DNA of 64,000 nucleotides from assembly GCA_948567375.1 (NCBI GenBank), contig OX419759.1, positions 38,220,593 to 38,284,592 on the forward strand. The letters are read 5' to 3'. The position numbers and the translations under genes were made by a program. Of the stretch, positions 51,001 through 62,672 are shown piece after piece. The notes under the pieces are model-generated. The model did not search any database. It saw only the letters and a program-made list of their open reading frames with translations, and was not told the DNA's origin. The DNA comes from Lunularia cruciata (lineage: Eukaryota; Streptophyta; Marchantiopsida; Lunulariales; Lunulariaceae). Within the stretch, counting starts at the first letter, position 1, and every line of letters starts with the position of its first letter.

Positions 51001-54000
51001 TCAAGTATACTGAATCCTTTGACTGGCCCAGAAGCTGATTGGTAGTCTTGTGGGGTCTCTTAACAGATTTGGTGAGGAGGAACGTGATTCTTATCATCTT
51101 TTGTCCATTTTTGAGCTGTTTTGCAAGATTTGGAGGTTACAAGCATATGATTATCCGTGGCAAGAGGTTACCTGATTCTGCCAATTATAATCTTGTCGAA
51201 CATTTTCTTCTGAAAACTCACACTTGTATTCACTGGCATCCCGGTAACCCACAGGTGCAGTTTCTCCTATTCGAGAATTTGTGGAAAAGGCTTGCTTGAG
51301 ACTTATGAAGACTTTGGTGGAAGTTCAGAACACTCATCCTTACTCCTTCAGCAATAAGGCTGTGCTTCCTCCGATCTTGGACTTCTGTTATATACAAGTG
51401 ACAGAACAAAGCGGCGGGAGCAGTATGTTTGAGCACTTTCTGATAAAATGCATGATATTTATTCAGTCGGTTATCCAGTGTGCTTCATATAGGTCTCATA
51501 AAACTGGGCGTGTCGTGGGTCAATCTACGCCATCCATGGAAGAAGCTAAGGGAAATCTCGCGGGCCAGGCTGAAGAGATCCTACAATCTCTGCTGGATAA
51601 CCAGCGGCTCGTTGTATTATCTGAAATTCTTCTTCGAAGGTGGGGTCTATCGCTATTTGGAAATTCCTTGTCCTAAAGAAACCTGTTAGTAGCATGTGAT
51701 ATAAGGCACGTTACTGTACAAAGTTGTGTTCTGATCTGGGCTCTAAGAGAAGCCGACTTCAGAGTCGGCGAAAGATTATCTCTTCTTGGTGACTTCCTTC
51801 TTGACTTTACTTTGGGGCGTTTGGTTCCGCTCTTTACATCCTACTTGCTCTGTGGATCCAGGTACTTCATCCTCACAGGAGAGGATTTGGAAGAGTGGGC
51901 TCAGGAGCCTGAAGCGTTTCATCACGAACAAGAGATGGTTCAGTGGAGAGAAAAACTTCGACCATGTGCCGAGTCTCTATACCTAGCACTATTTGAGAGA
52001 CACCGCGAGGTAGTGACCCTAACACGGAATGACCACAGACAGTTTCTCATGGACCACGTGGGACATTTGGATGTTCAGCTTCAAAGGTTTAGCTATAACT
52101 CCAAGAAGAAGAGTATAGAGTCGGTAACAATACTTTTAAATGGTAACGAGTCAGTCCATTGTGTTTGGCCACTTGAGACCAAAGAATGAATCTATTGATT
52201 ACCTATTCTAATTGCTGCATTGAAATAGGAAGCAGAGATTTGCAGTGGTCTCTGGAGAGTGGGATGTGAGCTTGGATTTTCTGAAAAATTGAATCTCTAC
52301 TTTAAGTGTGGGGGCGTCCAGTTGGCTTTGTGCTTGGCGTGCACAAATCATGAAAAAGAAATTGGTCACTCAATGAATGCTGATTCACGATGTTGTTATG
52401 AAGATCTGATACTGAGGTCATTTCTTAGCCATATATCTTGCTGAAGTTCAAACCAAACCAATTGTGATTGTGCGAGGACCTTCTGTTTTGGCGAAACATC
52501 ACTGGAATCTACCATTTACCCGTCAGTTATTTAGCCTAAAATTTTGTAAGGGCAATGGATACTCGCAGATGTTGGCCCCACTGGTCGTAGGAATGCTGAA
52601 ACAGGCATCAGATAGTTGCCCGCCTGCAGCGCCGGATGCGGACGTACAAATTACCTCTGCTTTGTTACTGAAGGAGGCTGTCTACAACGCAGTTGGAGTC
52701 GCGAACTATGATTTATATGATTTCATAGACTTTAAGTCTTGGTAAGCATCTGTGCTTGTATTGCTCCTTGTTTAGGCCTAAACCAAAGTACAAGTATAAA
52801 TCCACGTAGACTTTTCTGTTTCAAATTTGTGTGTCCTTCCCTTGGAGAACCACGTTTTGTATGGTATTATTTTATCTATCTGTGTGCACTAAGTCAAATT
52901 TTGTTTCAGGTATGATGGTTGTCTAGCTCAGGAACTTCACAATCGACATCCAAATGGCCGTATCTTGCGCCGGAGAGTTGCCTGGCTGGTGGGCCAGTGG
53001 GTGAGCAAGGTATGCAAGGAGACCTGGACAATTCTATGTTTTATTTGTTCACATTCATATATCACGTGCCATCTAGTTTTTAGTGAAATGTGCAGCTTTC
53101 TAGCTGCATCTAGTATATAGTGTACTCTCCTCCTGAGCTTCCTATTGCTCAATAGAAATCTGATTGATTGGGGCTCCGAAGCATTGACTTGTGGTCTGTA
53201 ATTCGGACAAACAGATCAAAGATGAGATGAGAAGACCAATTTATAGCGCACTCCTTGGGCTTCTCGGTGATCGTGATCTTGCTGTGAAGGTAAGAAGTCC
53301 TTTGTTCATGCCTTAGACATTTCACCAGATGTATTGATCACAGGTAGGTGTTAAAGAACTTATCATCTACGTTTCGTTTCTAAATTGCAATCACTCCTCA
53401 TGTCGAGAGAAAACACGAGCTACGATTGAGTTTGTGGGCTGAAGAAGTCGATGGATAGCGGTGGTGATTTTGATGCCCTCAAACCACTCTGTTGTTATTG
53501 GTAATGATGGTTCTTGTTCTCTGCTGGCTGATCAACCTATTAGTCCATCATTCACACCCCTTAACTCATACATCAGACATCATCACGAACGTCATCGGTA
53601 GTTTTCACTCAGTTGTTACACAATGTTAGGGTTTTGTATGCTTGTTGCTTGCCTCGATACTTCTATCTATGTACAATATACTTCCTACATTTTTCCAGTC
53701 GTACGTGGGCATAGAACCCTATAAGGAACGGGTCCTCACATTCATACACTGAATATACTTCCTACATTCGCCTTCCAAGCAACTACGTATTGCATCCATC
53801 CAACCTCAGTTTCGTTTCATTACCGCATATTTCACATTTAACTTTCGTTGCAATATTACACTTTCTTGATTCCATTTTGCAAGTGTTAGTAGTAACAAGT
53901 TGGGATGCAAACCATTCAGAATGTTTGCAACTCGATTAAGCGTAATCGAGTATTGAAATATTGACTCATCTTTGCTATGTGGAGTGGCTTAGGTTACGAA

Positions 54001-57000
54001 ACTATGGTCTTAGTTGAAGTAAGAAAACCTAAAGGGCTCACAGTGGATTCTAATTCCTAGTCAGAATGTGATTGAGTTGTGCAGCTTGCAGCTTGTCGCT
54101 CTCTACACAATTTAATTGACGATGTTCATTTTTACGAGGAGGAGTTTGTAGAGTTCGTTCCGGCGTGTTTGCAATTCCTGTTTGAGTTTATGGGCACAGC
54201 TCAGGAGTTTGACTCCAAGGTAAACTTACTGAAATCTTATTTGCTTCTTGTCCTCTTCCTGGGAGGTTTGAATCATATCACACGGATATGGATGATAATA
54301 ATGATACAATAATCGAGTTGGTTCTTCGGCACATTTTGTCTGCATATATCCCTATGGAACCGGGTTGTTTACAACGGGTTCTGTATTTTATTACGTAATA
54401 TATCTCTATTACCTTCTTCCTAACATACAAGGGGATGGTTGAAATTCGTGTGGTTGGCATGTATTTCAGCTTCAGATTTTTAATCTGGTATCTCTTATCA
54501 TTGAACGACTGGGTGAAAAGGTTCTACCCTGTGTGGAGAAGGTTATGTCGTTTCTACCTCAGGTTTGTAACTACGATGGATTACCCTTTTCTTTCTTTGG
54601 TTGGTGATCGATATGGAAGTAATTGGAGATGTCCAATCGGGTTTGGTTTTGCATACTGCCTCTTCCCTACTTTTAGCTTATTACTCAGATGCATATCGAA
54701 TTTTATCAAAAGAAGATGTCTGTATGGTTTTTAAGATAACTTGACTATTCTATAGACATCCTAGTCCAGAATGAGCCTGAAAGGGCTTGAATATTGACAG
54801 GTGTGGCAAGCTTCAGAAGGGCAAAGTCTATTAAGAATCCAAGTTATACTTGCACTGCAACGGCTCTTGATGGCTCTAGGGCCACAGTCTCCCATGTGCT
54901 ACGAATTGCTCTTTCCAATATTGCAGTACAGCACCGATGTCAATCAACCAGACGAACTTAACATGCTCGAGGACGGAATGCAGGTTTAGACACTGACTAT
55001 TGCTGTCTTTTTATTTCTTGAACCCGTAAAGCACTTACGTTTTGATGTTACTCATTTGCTGCCAGATGCTCTAGGACTGCCGGTAACTTGAAAGCTTCGT
55101 TCAGTACCAGTTGTTTGCCAGATTCCTGAATGATTTTTAATGGACTGCTCCTACTGACGCTGTTTGGTGGTTGCAGTTGTGGCAAACAACACTGAAGCAT
55201 GCACCAGTGATGGTGCCTCAACTTCAGGGCTTATTTCCACACTTGGTTGCAGTCATGGAGAGAAGTTTTGATCATCTCCAGGTACTCTAATGTTTCCGAG
55301 CCCACTGCAAGTTCCAAGTTTTGACGATGGATATCTTATGCTTTGCGGAAGCTACCAAGCTAAGTTGTTCCCCCAGCGAGGTGCACGAGAGATCAAGGAG
55401 TTTATGTTCTTTTTCAGGTGGGTATGAATATAATCGAGAGCTATGTTCTTCTTGGAGGTGCGGAATTCCTTCGTCACCATGCTGCTGGAGTGGTGAAGAT
55501 ATTGGACAGTGTTGTGGGAAATGTAAACGAGAAGGGAATGATGTGCACCTTGCCTGTAATTGATACGCTCATTCAGGTGCGGTCCTCTGTAATTATCTTA
55601 TTTGTCGTGGTCAGTTTACTCAAGTTAATCGTTATTACTAAATCTGTTCTCTTTGATGGACTTCTGAATTGCTAATTCAGACATCTACTATCACGTGCAG
55701 TGTTTTCCTGCAGATGCACCTGGGATACTCGAACCAATTTTACAGGTACGTCTTGTGCAAGTCATAGTGGAGGTCATGGTACACCATGTTATTCTGTGCG
55801 CTTTCTCGGCCTGCCATTCTGTTGGAGCTTGTGAGTACCCGTAAGCTTTAGCCCGCACGTAAACGATATGTGCGAGCTAAAGGATGCATGCCTTCCCATC
55901 GTTCAGTGGGACGATGATGAAATATAGCAACTGGAAGTCAAGCGTTGCATGGAGTGATTGGTTCTGGTACAAGTAATGACTTGCTTCTTGGTCGTTTATC
56001 GCCAGAAATTGGTGGTTCTTGTGGTCAACGGGCAGAACGATTCTGACATCGTAAGAGCATCATCCGGAGCGATCCTGGCAAGAATACTTGTGCAAAATAG
56101 TGGCTTCTTTGCTCAGTTTACATCTCAACCATCTCTAGCGCTTGCTCTACAGCAGGCAGGCGTGACTTCTGCAGATCAAAGTGCCCTTTTCTTATTTTTT
56201 GACGCTTGGCTTGATAAGGTACGTTCACTTTCCATTGTTTTGTTCTAGCCCCCACTGGATTCTCACCTTCTCTTTTCCAATTTTGACCACCCTTATTTTT
56301 GTTCTGTCTGGATGAAGCTCTATTCCATGTGCCTATCTTTCCTCGTGTGTCTTTTGTGGGATATGTACTAGAACATTTGGTGCGGGTTTTGTTCAAGAAT
56401 CAGATACATATTTTCTTGAATTGCAGATTGATTCTCTTACGACTCTAGGCAAGCGGAAGATATGCGCCTTGGCTCTATGCGTTTTGCTCACGTTAAGGGA
56501 ACCACAGATATTAGATAGACTCGAGCAAATCCTCAGGTTTGATTATCGCTCATACCATGGTCAGAAGTAATCATCTGTTAGATTCTCAGGTTTGTACCTG
56601 TTGTGTTTCGCGGGTGATCGTCATACTGCTTGCTACTTGTGAGTAAGTCAGTCTTGGTAAAGGAGACGTAAGTTTTAAGTCATGTATACACTATTTTTAA
56701 TCTGTTGTCACTCTCCATGTTGTGGCCGGCTTTCGCAGGCCACAACATAATCTTATGGTTATTTGTACTTGTGGAAGGATCACTTTCTTAATTCGGCAAT
56801 TCTGCATGCGATCCAACTTGTGGTCAGACTTTTGAGAGTTGTAGCTGGACTTCTTGTATCCAAATTTAGAGATCCTTTCACGAACTTACAACTCTATTAG
56901 GTAGGGCACAAGAGACAAAATTTATGATCAGCTTCATTGTCATGCTCTTTACTGATTACCACGTACCATTTGGTTGCAGCGTGTGCACAAGTGTTCTTCA

Positions 57001-57936
57001 TGAGACAGAAGAAGAGAAAAATGGAACTCCCAACAGGTAAATGCTAATCTGGCCACATGGGTTGTCAATTTCTAAATGTGGTCGGAAACCATCAGTTATT
57101 TACCTCATCCAACACACGCTTCGTTTGCGCTGCATCTATGAGGTTTGTTTACAGTGTCTATCCCGTTCCTATCAAGCACTGGCCTTTGAAGTATCACTGA
57201 GCTAATATTGCTAAATTTGCCTCAACAGCTACTGGCCGTTGAATTCAAATTCTGGAGACGAGGGGTCAGTATCATCAGTTGAAAGTGAAGAATCTAGAAA
57301 GAGACAGGTTGGTGCAAGCTTCCACCTTCACTGATTTCACTGATGGAAGTGAATCTCGCACAAAGATCGGTTGACTGTATTGCTGCCATGTTATTTCTGT
57401 GTTGATCACGTACTGTCACAACGGGGTGCAAGTTATGGCAAAACGTGCGCGTTGAGTAACAGTCCGTCGTCGTGGGTGGAACCGGAGTAGAGGAACTTAA
57501 ACGGGTTCGCCATACCATTAAACAATACTGTCACATAATCTGAAAGTAGCGTACTTCAAAGAGGCCGCAAGAAAGTCGAAAAAGTAGTAACTGGCTTAAA
57601 CAGCAATGCAAAATTGTAATATGCTTGTCCCCAACGCAGTTCAATCAGTTGTAACTGTCGGTTGTCATTGTCAGGAAGGCAGTTTCGTTAGTGTTGATGA
57701 TCTATCCCTACTTTAGCCAGGGCTTTGATTTCGAGCTACTTGGTCAAGTTTAACGTTCCAAGTCTCTGGTACAGGTTATGGGTGCCGATCCGATCAACAG
57801 TCTTTCTCTTGCTCCACTTTTAAAAGAGAAGCTTCAGACATGTGCAGCTCTCCATGGAGAAGCTGCTTTCAATACAGCCATGTCTCGTCTTCATCCAATG
57901 CTGCTTGGACAATTGCGGCAATTTCTGCAAACATGA
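48065..57936 (+). CDS. IPO11: Importin-11-like nuclear import receptor (23 exons, about 1010 aa)
   Basis: Exons: 48065-48205, 48431-48540, 49222-49294, 49666-49727, 50237-50378, 50531-50749, 50863-50929, 51261-51639, 51862-52009, 52569-52741, 52910-53009, 53215-53289, 54085-54219, 54470-54562, 54801-54983, 55177-55281, 55418-55576, 55701-55745, 56006-56218, 56427-56536, 56980-57036, 57229-57307 and 57775-57936. All borders are GT-AG and all phases agree, giving 1009 residues (1011 with the upstream acceptor of exon 8). The N-terminus (MALSSADLNTVYSLLQ, AEATLASCENRPGFCSCLL, ASVYFKNSINRYWR) is the importin-beta N-terminal domain. The rest is a HEAT-repeat solenoid, for example RFDYPRDWPELFPMLL, TLKELSTKRLAADQRNFAE and GEDLEEWAQEPEAFHHEQE. 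The length equals that of known plant importin-11 proteins. Importin-11 binds RanGTP and carries cargo into the nucleus; in animals the cargo includes E2 enzymes and ribosomal protein L12. Plant cargo is not established here. The gene looks intact. Confidence 0.95.
48923..48949. repeat. Hairpin in importin intron 2
   Basis: CCCGGAGCA and TGCTCCGGG form a perfect 9-bp GC-rich stem around a 9-base loop. Confidence 0.85.
53930..53951. repeat. Hairpin in importin intron 12
   Basis: ACTCGATTA, loop AGCG, TAATCGAGT: a perfect 9-bp stem. It sits in the largest intron (53290-54084). Confidence 0.88.
55846..55882. repeat. Hairpin in importin intron 18
   Basis: CTTTAGCCCGCAC pairs with GTGCGAGCTAAAG over 13 positions with one mismatch, loop of 11. 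Confidence 0.85.
56717..56748. repeat. Hairpin in importin intron 20
   Basis: ATGTTGTGGCC and GGCCACAACAT form a perfect 11-bp stem around a 10-base loop. Confidence 0.9.
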
Positions 57937-58492
57937 CTCCTCGTAGTCTACGTGGCCCCACCAAGAGATTCCATCGGTTATTGCCAATCCATTCCAGTAA
58001 TCCATGTGAGAATGTAGCTCCCATTCAATGATTTGCAATCGAGTCCGGAATACCATAGCGATTTCATATGATCTTGGATGACAACACCAGGGAGGACAAT
58101 TCCACTCCCTTAGAATGGTATACAATTCAGTAAAATGAAACTTTAGACAGTGCTCAACAAAGACCGCGTGCTGGCGAAGGGGCTCCCAGTACTGCACGGA
58201 AGAAAGCTTTCAATCAAAATGACCATATATCATCACCACGAGTAAGTTTCGTCATCTGAGTTGATTTTATATCTTTGATTGCAGCTATTCCCATTTTCTC
58301 TTGACGTTTTGCTCGAAGATTTGTAACTTTGACACAAAGTTATCTGAAATCTGCGAGAGAGCTCAGTCAATCAAGTCTTGGAAAGACCGTTCATGTTTCC
58401 CAGCTGATTTCCCTGTACACGGCGTCCGTTTGGTTTTGTGGTTGCAGGTTCTCCTATTGCTATCCTCGACGAACACTTATAGATGTGGTCTG

Positions 58493-58685
58493 CATCAAAT
58501 TACCGTGTAATTCCCTCGGGATTACACGGTAATTTTGATGGGGGCGAGGGATTTGATGGGGGTATATCGATCGATAGGTCAAGGTGTACGCTGAGTTGGA
58601 GTTGAATGATGGTAAGTTGGCTCTAAGTCCGGACTTACTAGCCCTGTCAGAGGACCTCATTAGCCCATCTGCCCTTACAGATGGG
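58493..58685. repeat. Cluster of three strong inverted repeats
   Basis: 58493-58540: arms of about 23 bases (ATTACCGTGTAATTCCC against GGGATTACACGGTAAT, plus flanks) pair with two single-base bulges. 58624-58637: perfect 14-bp palindrome TAAGTCCGGACTTA. 58664-58685: CCCATCTG and CAGATGGG, loop of 6. All three lie within 200 bp, 0.6 kb after the importin stop codon. Confidence 0.85.
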
Positions 58686-60134
58686 GAAGGACGGTTAGTA
58701 TGAACCTTTGGGCAAGGTTTGGCTCTAGAAGCCATTGTTATGAAAATTCAAGAATTTTTAGTCTGGATATTGTTCCTCGAGAAAGTAAACGATGTGAAAA
58801 GTTTGAGACTCGTTGTTTGCGTAGTAGCATATGTGTGCACATTACTCCTGAATCTCAATGACTGATAATGCCTTTTAAAGTTGTCTGAATCCTGTGCCTA
58901 CGTTGAAGGCGATGGAATCACATCCACTCTGCGCCCTATTCATCCAACGTTTGAGAGTATTGGCTCTCTCGTTTATTCAGGAGTTATGCAGAATTGTTTT
59001 GGAAGACCGGTCTTCCGGTTTTCCGGTTTCCCAGATCTCTCAAAGGAAGCTACGGAATGGTTTAAGGTTTGGCTGGCTTACATTAATCATGAGCATCCGT
59101 CAGCGGAACGATATTTGACGATCTCTAGGATTCCCCCAAAGTAGGATTCACGTTATCATCCGTTTAGACTAGCAAATATCTATCTGGAGTACTGTGTCTG
59201 AATTTTGGCTCCCACTTCTTAAGTGAAGGAAGGTGACAGAAATCATATTCCTTTTCTAGTAGGTTGTATTTTTTGAAGAAGTCTTTTGAGCTAAACTTCC
59301 TGGCCCAGACCGGCCAATCTACCGCTTTTATCTAGTAACTCATTTTACTCGAGCCAAAATGCAACTAGCAAGACCCAAGCCTGCACAAGGAGAAAACGGG
59401 GCGACAAGTAGCTGATGAACCAAAGGAAGCTGACCTCTGTACAAGCCTTCGTCATCATCATGGCCTGACCCAAGTCTCTACAAGCTAGAAGCATGTGTAG
59501 GCATCACTACCATGCACTAGTACATCTTCGACCTGTGAATATGGGGGCTTTAACCCCATTTTACCTTTCTTGTTATCCTGCGCGGTCGCTTTTCTTCGCC
59601 AAACAAATGAAGATGCCTATCTTCATTCGTTTGCTCCTGTTTAGTGATCGTTGCTCTTCTCGATTCTAGCTGCGTAGGTAGGACTCAGTAGTCCAATAGG
59701 ACTTCAGTTACAAATCTTCGGCCACAGTGTGGATTCGCCTTTACCTGTATTCGATTTCGACACTTGTAACTCAAATATTTGAAAATGTCACCAGCATTGA
59801 CAGGTGGTCGGTCAGTTTCTCGCGGGCCTGATATGACTCCAGATCTGCCGCATTACAGCTTAAAGCCACACCTGGCCCATGCACTGTACATCGTCTCTCT
59901 TGGGTCAAGATGGTAAGTACATGTAAACTGTTAAAGACAAAGTTATGCTGGGGTCTGGCAAACGACTGCCATAGCTAACTAACCACTGCCATAGCATTCT
60001 CTTTGGGGCCCCATCCAGAAGTGCGTAGTACGATGTTCAAAGTTGATTCGATGATCGTGATGCTTGCGTAGTTTGTCAAAAGATGCCACCTGACTATAGT
60101 ACGCTTTGTAGCAACAGGCGTGTAATCAAGCACC

Positions 60135-60181
60135 AGCCAGATTCGTTCCTCTATTACTAGAGAAGTAGAGAGAATCTGGCT
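60135..60181. repeat. Hairpin with interrupted stem
   Basis: AGCCAGATTC and GAATCTGGCT pair perfectly. CTCTA and TAGAG extend the stem further inside. Confidence 0.8.
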
Positions 60182-61626
60182 ATTCTAACTTGACGGCGTA
60201 GGACCTTGGGAACATGACCTGTGAATTTGCCCTTTTGTAATTCCTAAAGATACAGGGTACGTGATGCTTTGTAAGACTCGCCCAGTCCTAGCAGAAGAGT
60301 TACTAGTAGAAGCAAGGAACCTCACTTTTTCGTTGGTTGCAGTACGACCCGCAATCTAGAGACCGTCTGCCCGTCGCCTATGCTGAGTAATATTATAAAG
60401 CCTTAAGAATCTGAGGGGCGGTAGGCAGATTTTTCATTTCGATACTATTGGGGCTTAGCCCCATTCTATCTCTTTTGTCTCTCCCCTGTACGCCTTGATG
60501 AGGTCTTCCATTCCTTCTTGTGTTTTATGGGATCGACTTTTCCGTTTAAGCCTTGAGAAAAAGTCGAATGTCAGGTGAATGCAGCCCTGTGATTCGATAT
60601 GACTTTATTTAAGGATCTATTGGCGCAGAAGTGGTTAAACACAAATGGAAGGGAACCAAGCACAGATCAACGATGAAGCCCTCAACTCGCCAACTCTTGG
60701 GATGCAATTTAGCGGAGAAAGAGTGGTTGTTTCCACTAAGGACAATACAGACACAGCAGACTTTTGTCACATATTTTCCAACTGCGCTCTGCGAAAGTTT
60801 CTCCTGCAAATTAATATATTAATATCTTGTCCGGGCATTGTCTCTCGTTGTCAGCTGCTTAAATGCAACTAGGAATATCTTTTGCAGAGCGGCCTGCTCG
60901 AACTGCATAATTGCGGTGGCACTCTCCTGGTCTGCCATATCACGGGCAGTTTTCTTGTCTCCACCCAGATCCATGCCACCAAACGCGACGCTGGGGCGCC
61001 ACACCACACAGCTGTATCTACTGCAACATTAGTAATTACTAATCAGTATACGGCTTTCACGAACGCCATCGGAGGGCCTGGTTTAGGTGGGTTGCCCGGA
61101 AGGGGTCGCTGCCACCACACCGCAAGTCTACTGCTTTGAGGATAGTCGATCCCAATTCAAGTCTTCCCATCCTTCTAGTTATCCTACGCGGTCGCCTTTC
61201 ACATTCCGAGCAAGGTAGCATCTCTTTGGATGAAAGATTGCGTGTAGTTACGGTTCTCCTGCCTCCCCACTCGGTCCACATCAAGACCCGGGTTTACTTT
61301 CAGATTTCCTCCACGGCTCGGTGATCTCCTCTCTCGCTTCAATCATTTCTTTTCTACCGCTTTCTTCTACTCCCTCTATGTCTGACTTGGAGGAGCCATA
61401 AACTCACGTACATCACATGACGAGGCCCTTCCTTGTGCCAACTGTCGCCTACTCTGCTGCTATGGAAGAGAGAGAGAGTATCTTTCCTACCACCTCTGTC
61501 TTCTATTCTCCACCTTTGACTATTCAGTGTACACCCCTTTTTCTATCTCATCAATCCCTTTCCAAGTCAAACAAAAGTAAATCGATCCATCCACCTATTC
61601 TCACCTTGTCTCAATATCGTGGATAC

Positions 61627-61653
61627 GACGACCGCGTAGGTCGCGCGGTCGTC
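61627..61653. repeat. GC-rich perfect 10-bp stem
   Basis: GACGACCGCG and CGCGGTCGTC flank a 7-base loop. The same CGCGGTCG core recurs at 36.67, 59.58 and 61.20 kb. The hairpin is framed by TCTCAATATC on both sides (61610 and 61665). Confidence 0.88.
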
Positions 61654-62020
61654 CTTTCCAGATGTCTCAATATCCAGACCATGAAGAATGGATAGATAGA
61701 TAGTTTGTTTGCTTGGACACCGGCGTCCTCTCCACACACGCATCTTTTCTCAAATCTCCAGTAGTCAGCTTCCTATCTGATTATTTAAAATTACCATACC
61801 GACTTTTTGGCTCGGTATGAAATATACAACAACATCATAATCCCACTATTCACTACACTGAGTATCTTGTTACCTGTAAACAATGCTGCTGCTGCTCCTG
61901 CTCCTTCTGCTGCACAGTAGTGTTGTGGTTTTCTGAAGGGAGACCAGGGTTGAAGATTCAAGCTAATGGTACGGAAAAGCTTTTCTCCCCCTTTCTTTTT
62001 TTGCTTCTGACTTTCTGCGT

Positions 62021-62152
62021 ATGAAGAAGAAATCAACCTCATCGGTGTACACAGATCTTTTTCCTGAAATTCGGGTCATCCATGTTGACTTACGTCCTCT
62101 CTTAGAAAAGAAACGAATGAACGAGGAGAAGGAAAAGACAACCGATCAATAG
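62021..62152 (+). CDS. Possible small ORF, 43 aa, unknown
   Basis: An ATG-started frame reads MKKKSTSSVYTDLFPEIRVI and ends in a Lys/Glu-rich tail (EKKRMNEEKEKTTDQ). It has coding-like composition but no domain, no homologue that I recognise and no visible splice partners. It may equally be chance. Confidence 0.2.
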   Translation: MKKKSTSSVYTDLFPEIRVIHVDLRPLLEKKRMNEEKEKTTDQ

Positions 62153-62462
62153 GACATTGACTTACTAAGACTCTTTTGTGAAGAAGGGAAGTTGAAGGCC
62201 AGGATACAGAATACAGAATACATTTTAATTTGATTTGATCTCCCAGCTTCATGTACTTTACATGAACTTCCTTGGAAATGGTCGAAGGTTCTGGGACTCA
62301 ATCAGTGTTAATTACAAGGTGCAAATGGATACTGTAGTCTAGGGATTGATGGGGGTGTTCCGAATAAACATCCCCTTTCACCCGGCAATGGAAGCTACAG
62401 AAGCAAATCGCGTTTTACAATACCCAACTAAACTATGGTTAGTTTATCATTCGCCTTTTGGC

Positions 62463-62672
62463 CTAAGGGTCCCTTTGACGACGTGGCTTTGGCGGAGGGA
62501 GTTCTATCGGGAGTTGGAGTGCTGAATGGCAATAATCATCTAACCTCTTTTTAAATTGAAATTCTGGGTTTTTTGCTGCCTGGTGTCTCTCATGGATGAG
62601 GACCTTGGTCATGAACCTCTCGGTTTTCAATATTGTTCCAGGAAACATTCGTTCTATAAGCAGTGAATTCAT
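62463..62672 (-). CDS. Possible small ORF or exon, about 69 aa, unknown
   Basis: The minus-strand frame starts MNSLLIERMFPGTILKTERF and ends PIELPPPKPRRQRDP. The frame stays open upstream of the first ATG. Balanced codon use and a proline/arginine-rich end make it more gene-like than its neighbours. I do not recognise it, and no promoter or further exon is evident. Confidence 0.3.
   Translation of the reverse strand: MNSLLIERMFPGTILKTERFMTKVLIHERHQAAKNPEFQFKKRLDDYCHSALQLPIELPPPKPRRQRDP

Noticed and set aside
52259-52444. Open frame between importin exons 9 and 10
   Set aside because: Exons 9 and 10 join in phase without it, and known importin-11 proteins have no insertion at this point.
57820-58197. 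Minus-strand frame of 125 codons over the importin 3' end
   Set aside because: It overlaps the certain last exon of importin-11 in antisense and has no recognisable domain.
58881-59144. Two overlapping plus-strand frames downstream of importin
   Set aside because: One (PTLKAMESHPLCALFIQRL...) looked mildly helical and gene-like. The two frames compete, no family is recognised, and no splice context supports either.
60645-60872. Weak resemblance to the start of FAR1-type DNA-binding domains (LGMQFSGER)
   Set aside because: Only about nine residues agree, the following Cys/His pattern is not convincing, and no transposase or second exon is nearby.
60819-61139. Overlapping frames on both strands around 61 kb
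   Set aside because: Open by GC composition only, with no domain, no splice signals in phase and no neighbour that would explain them.
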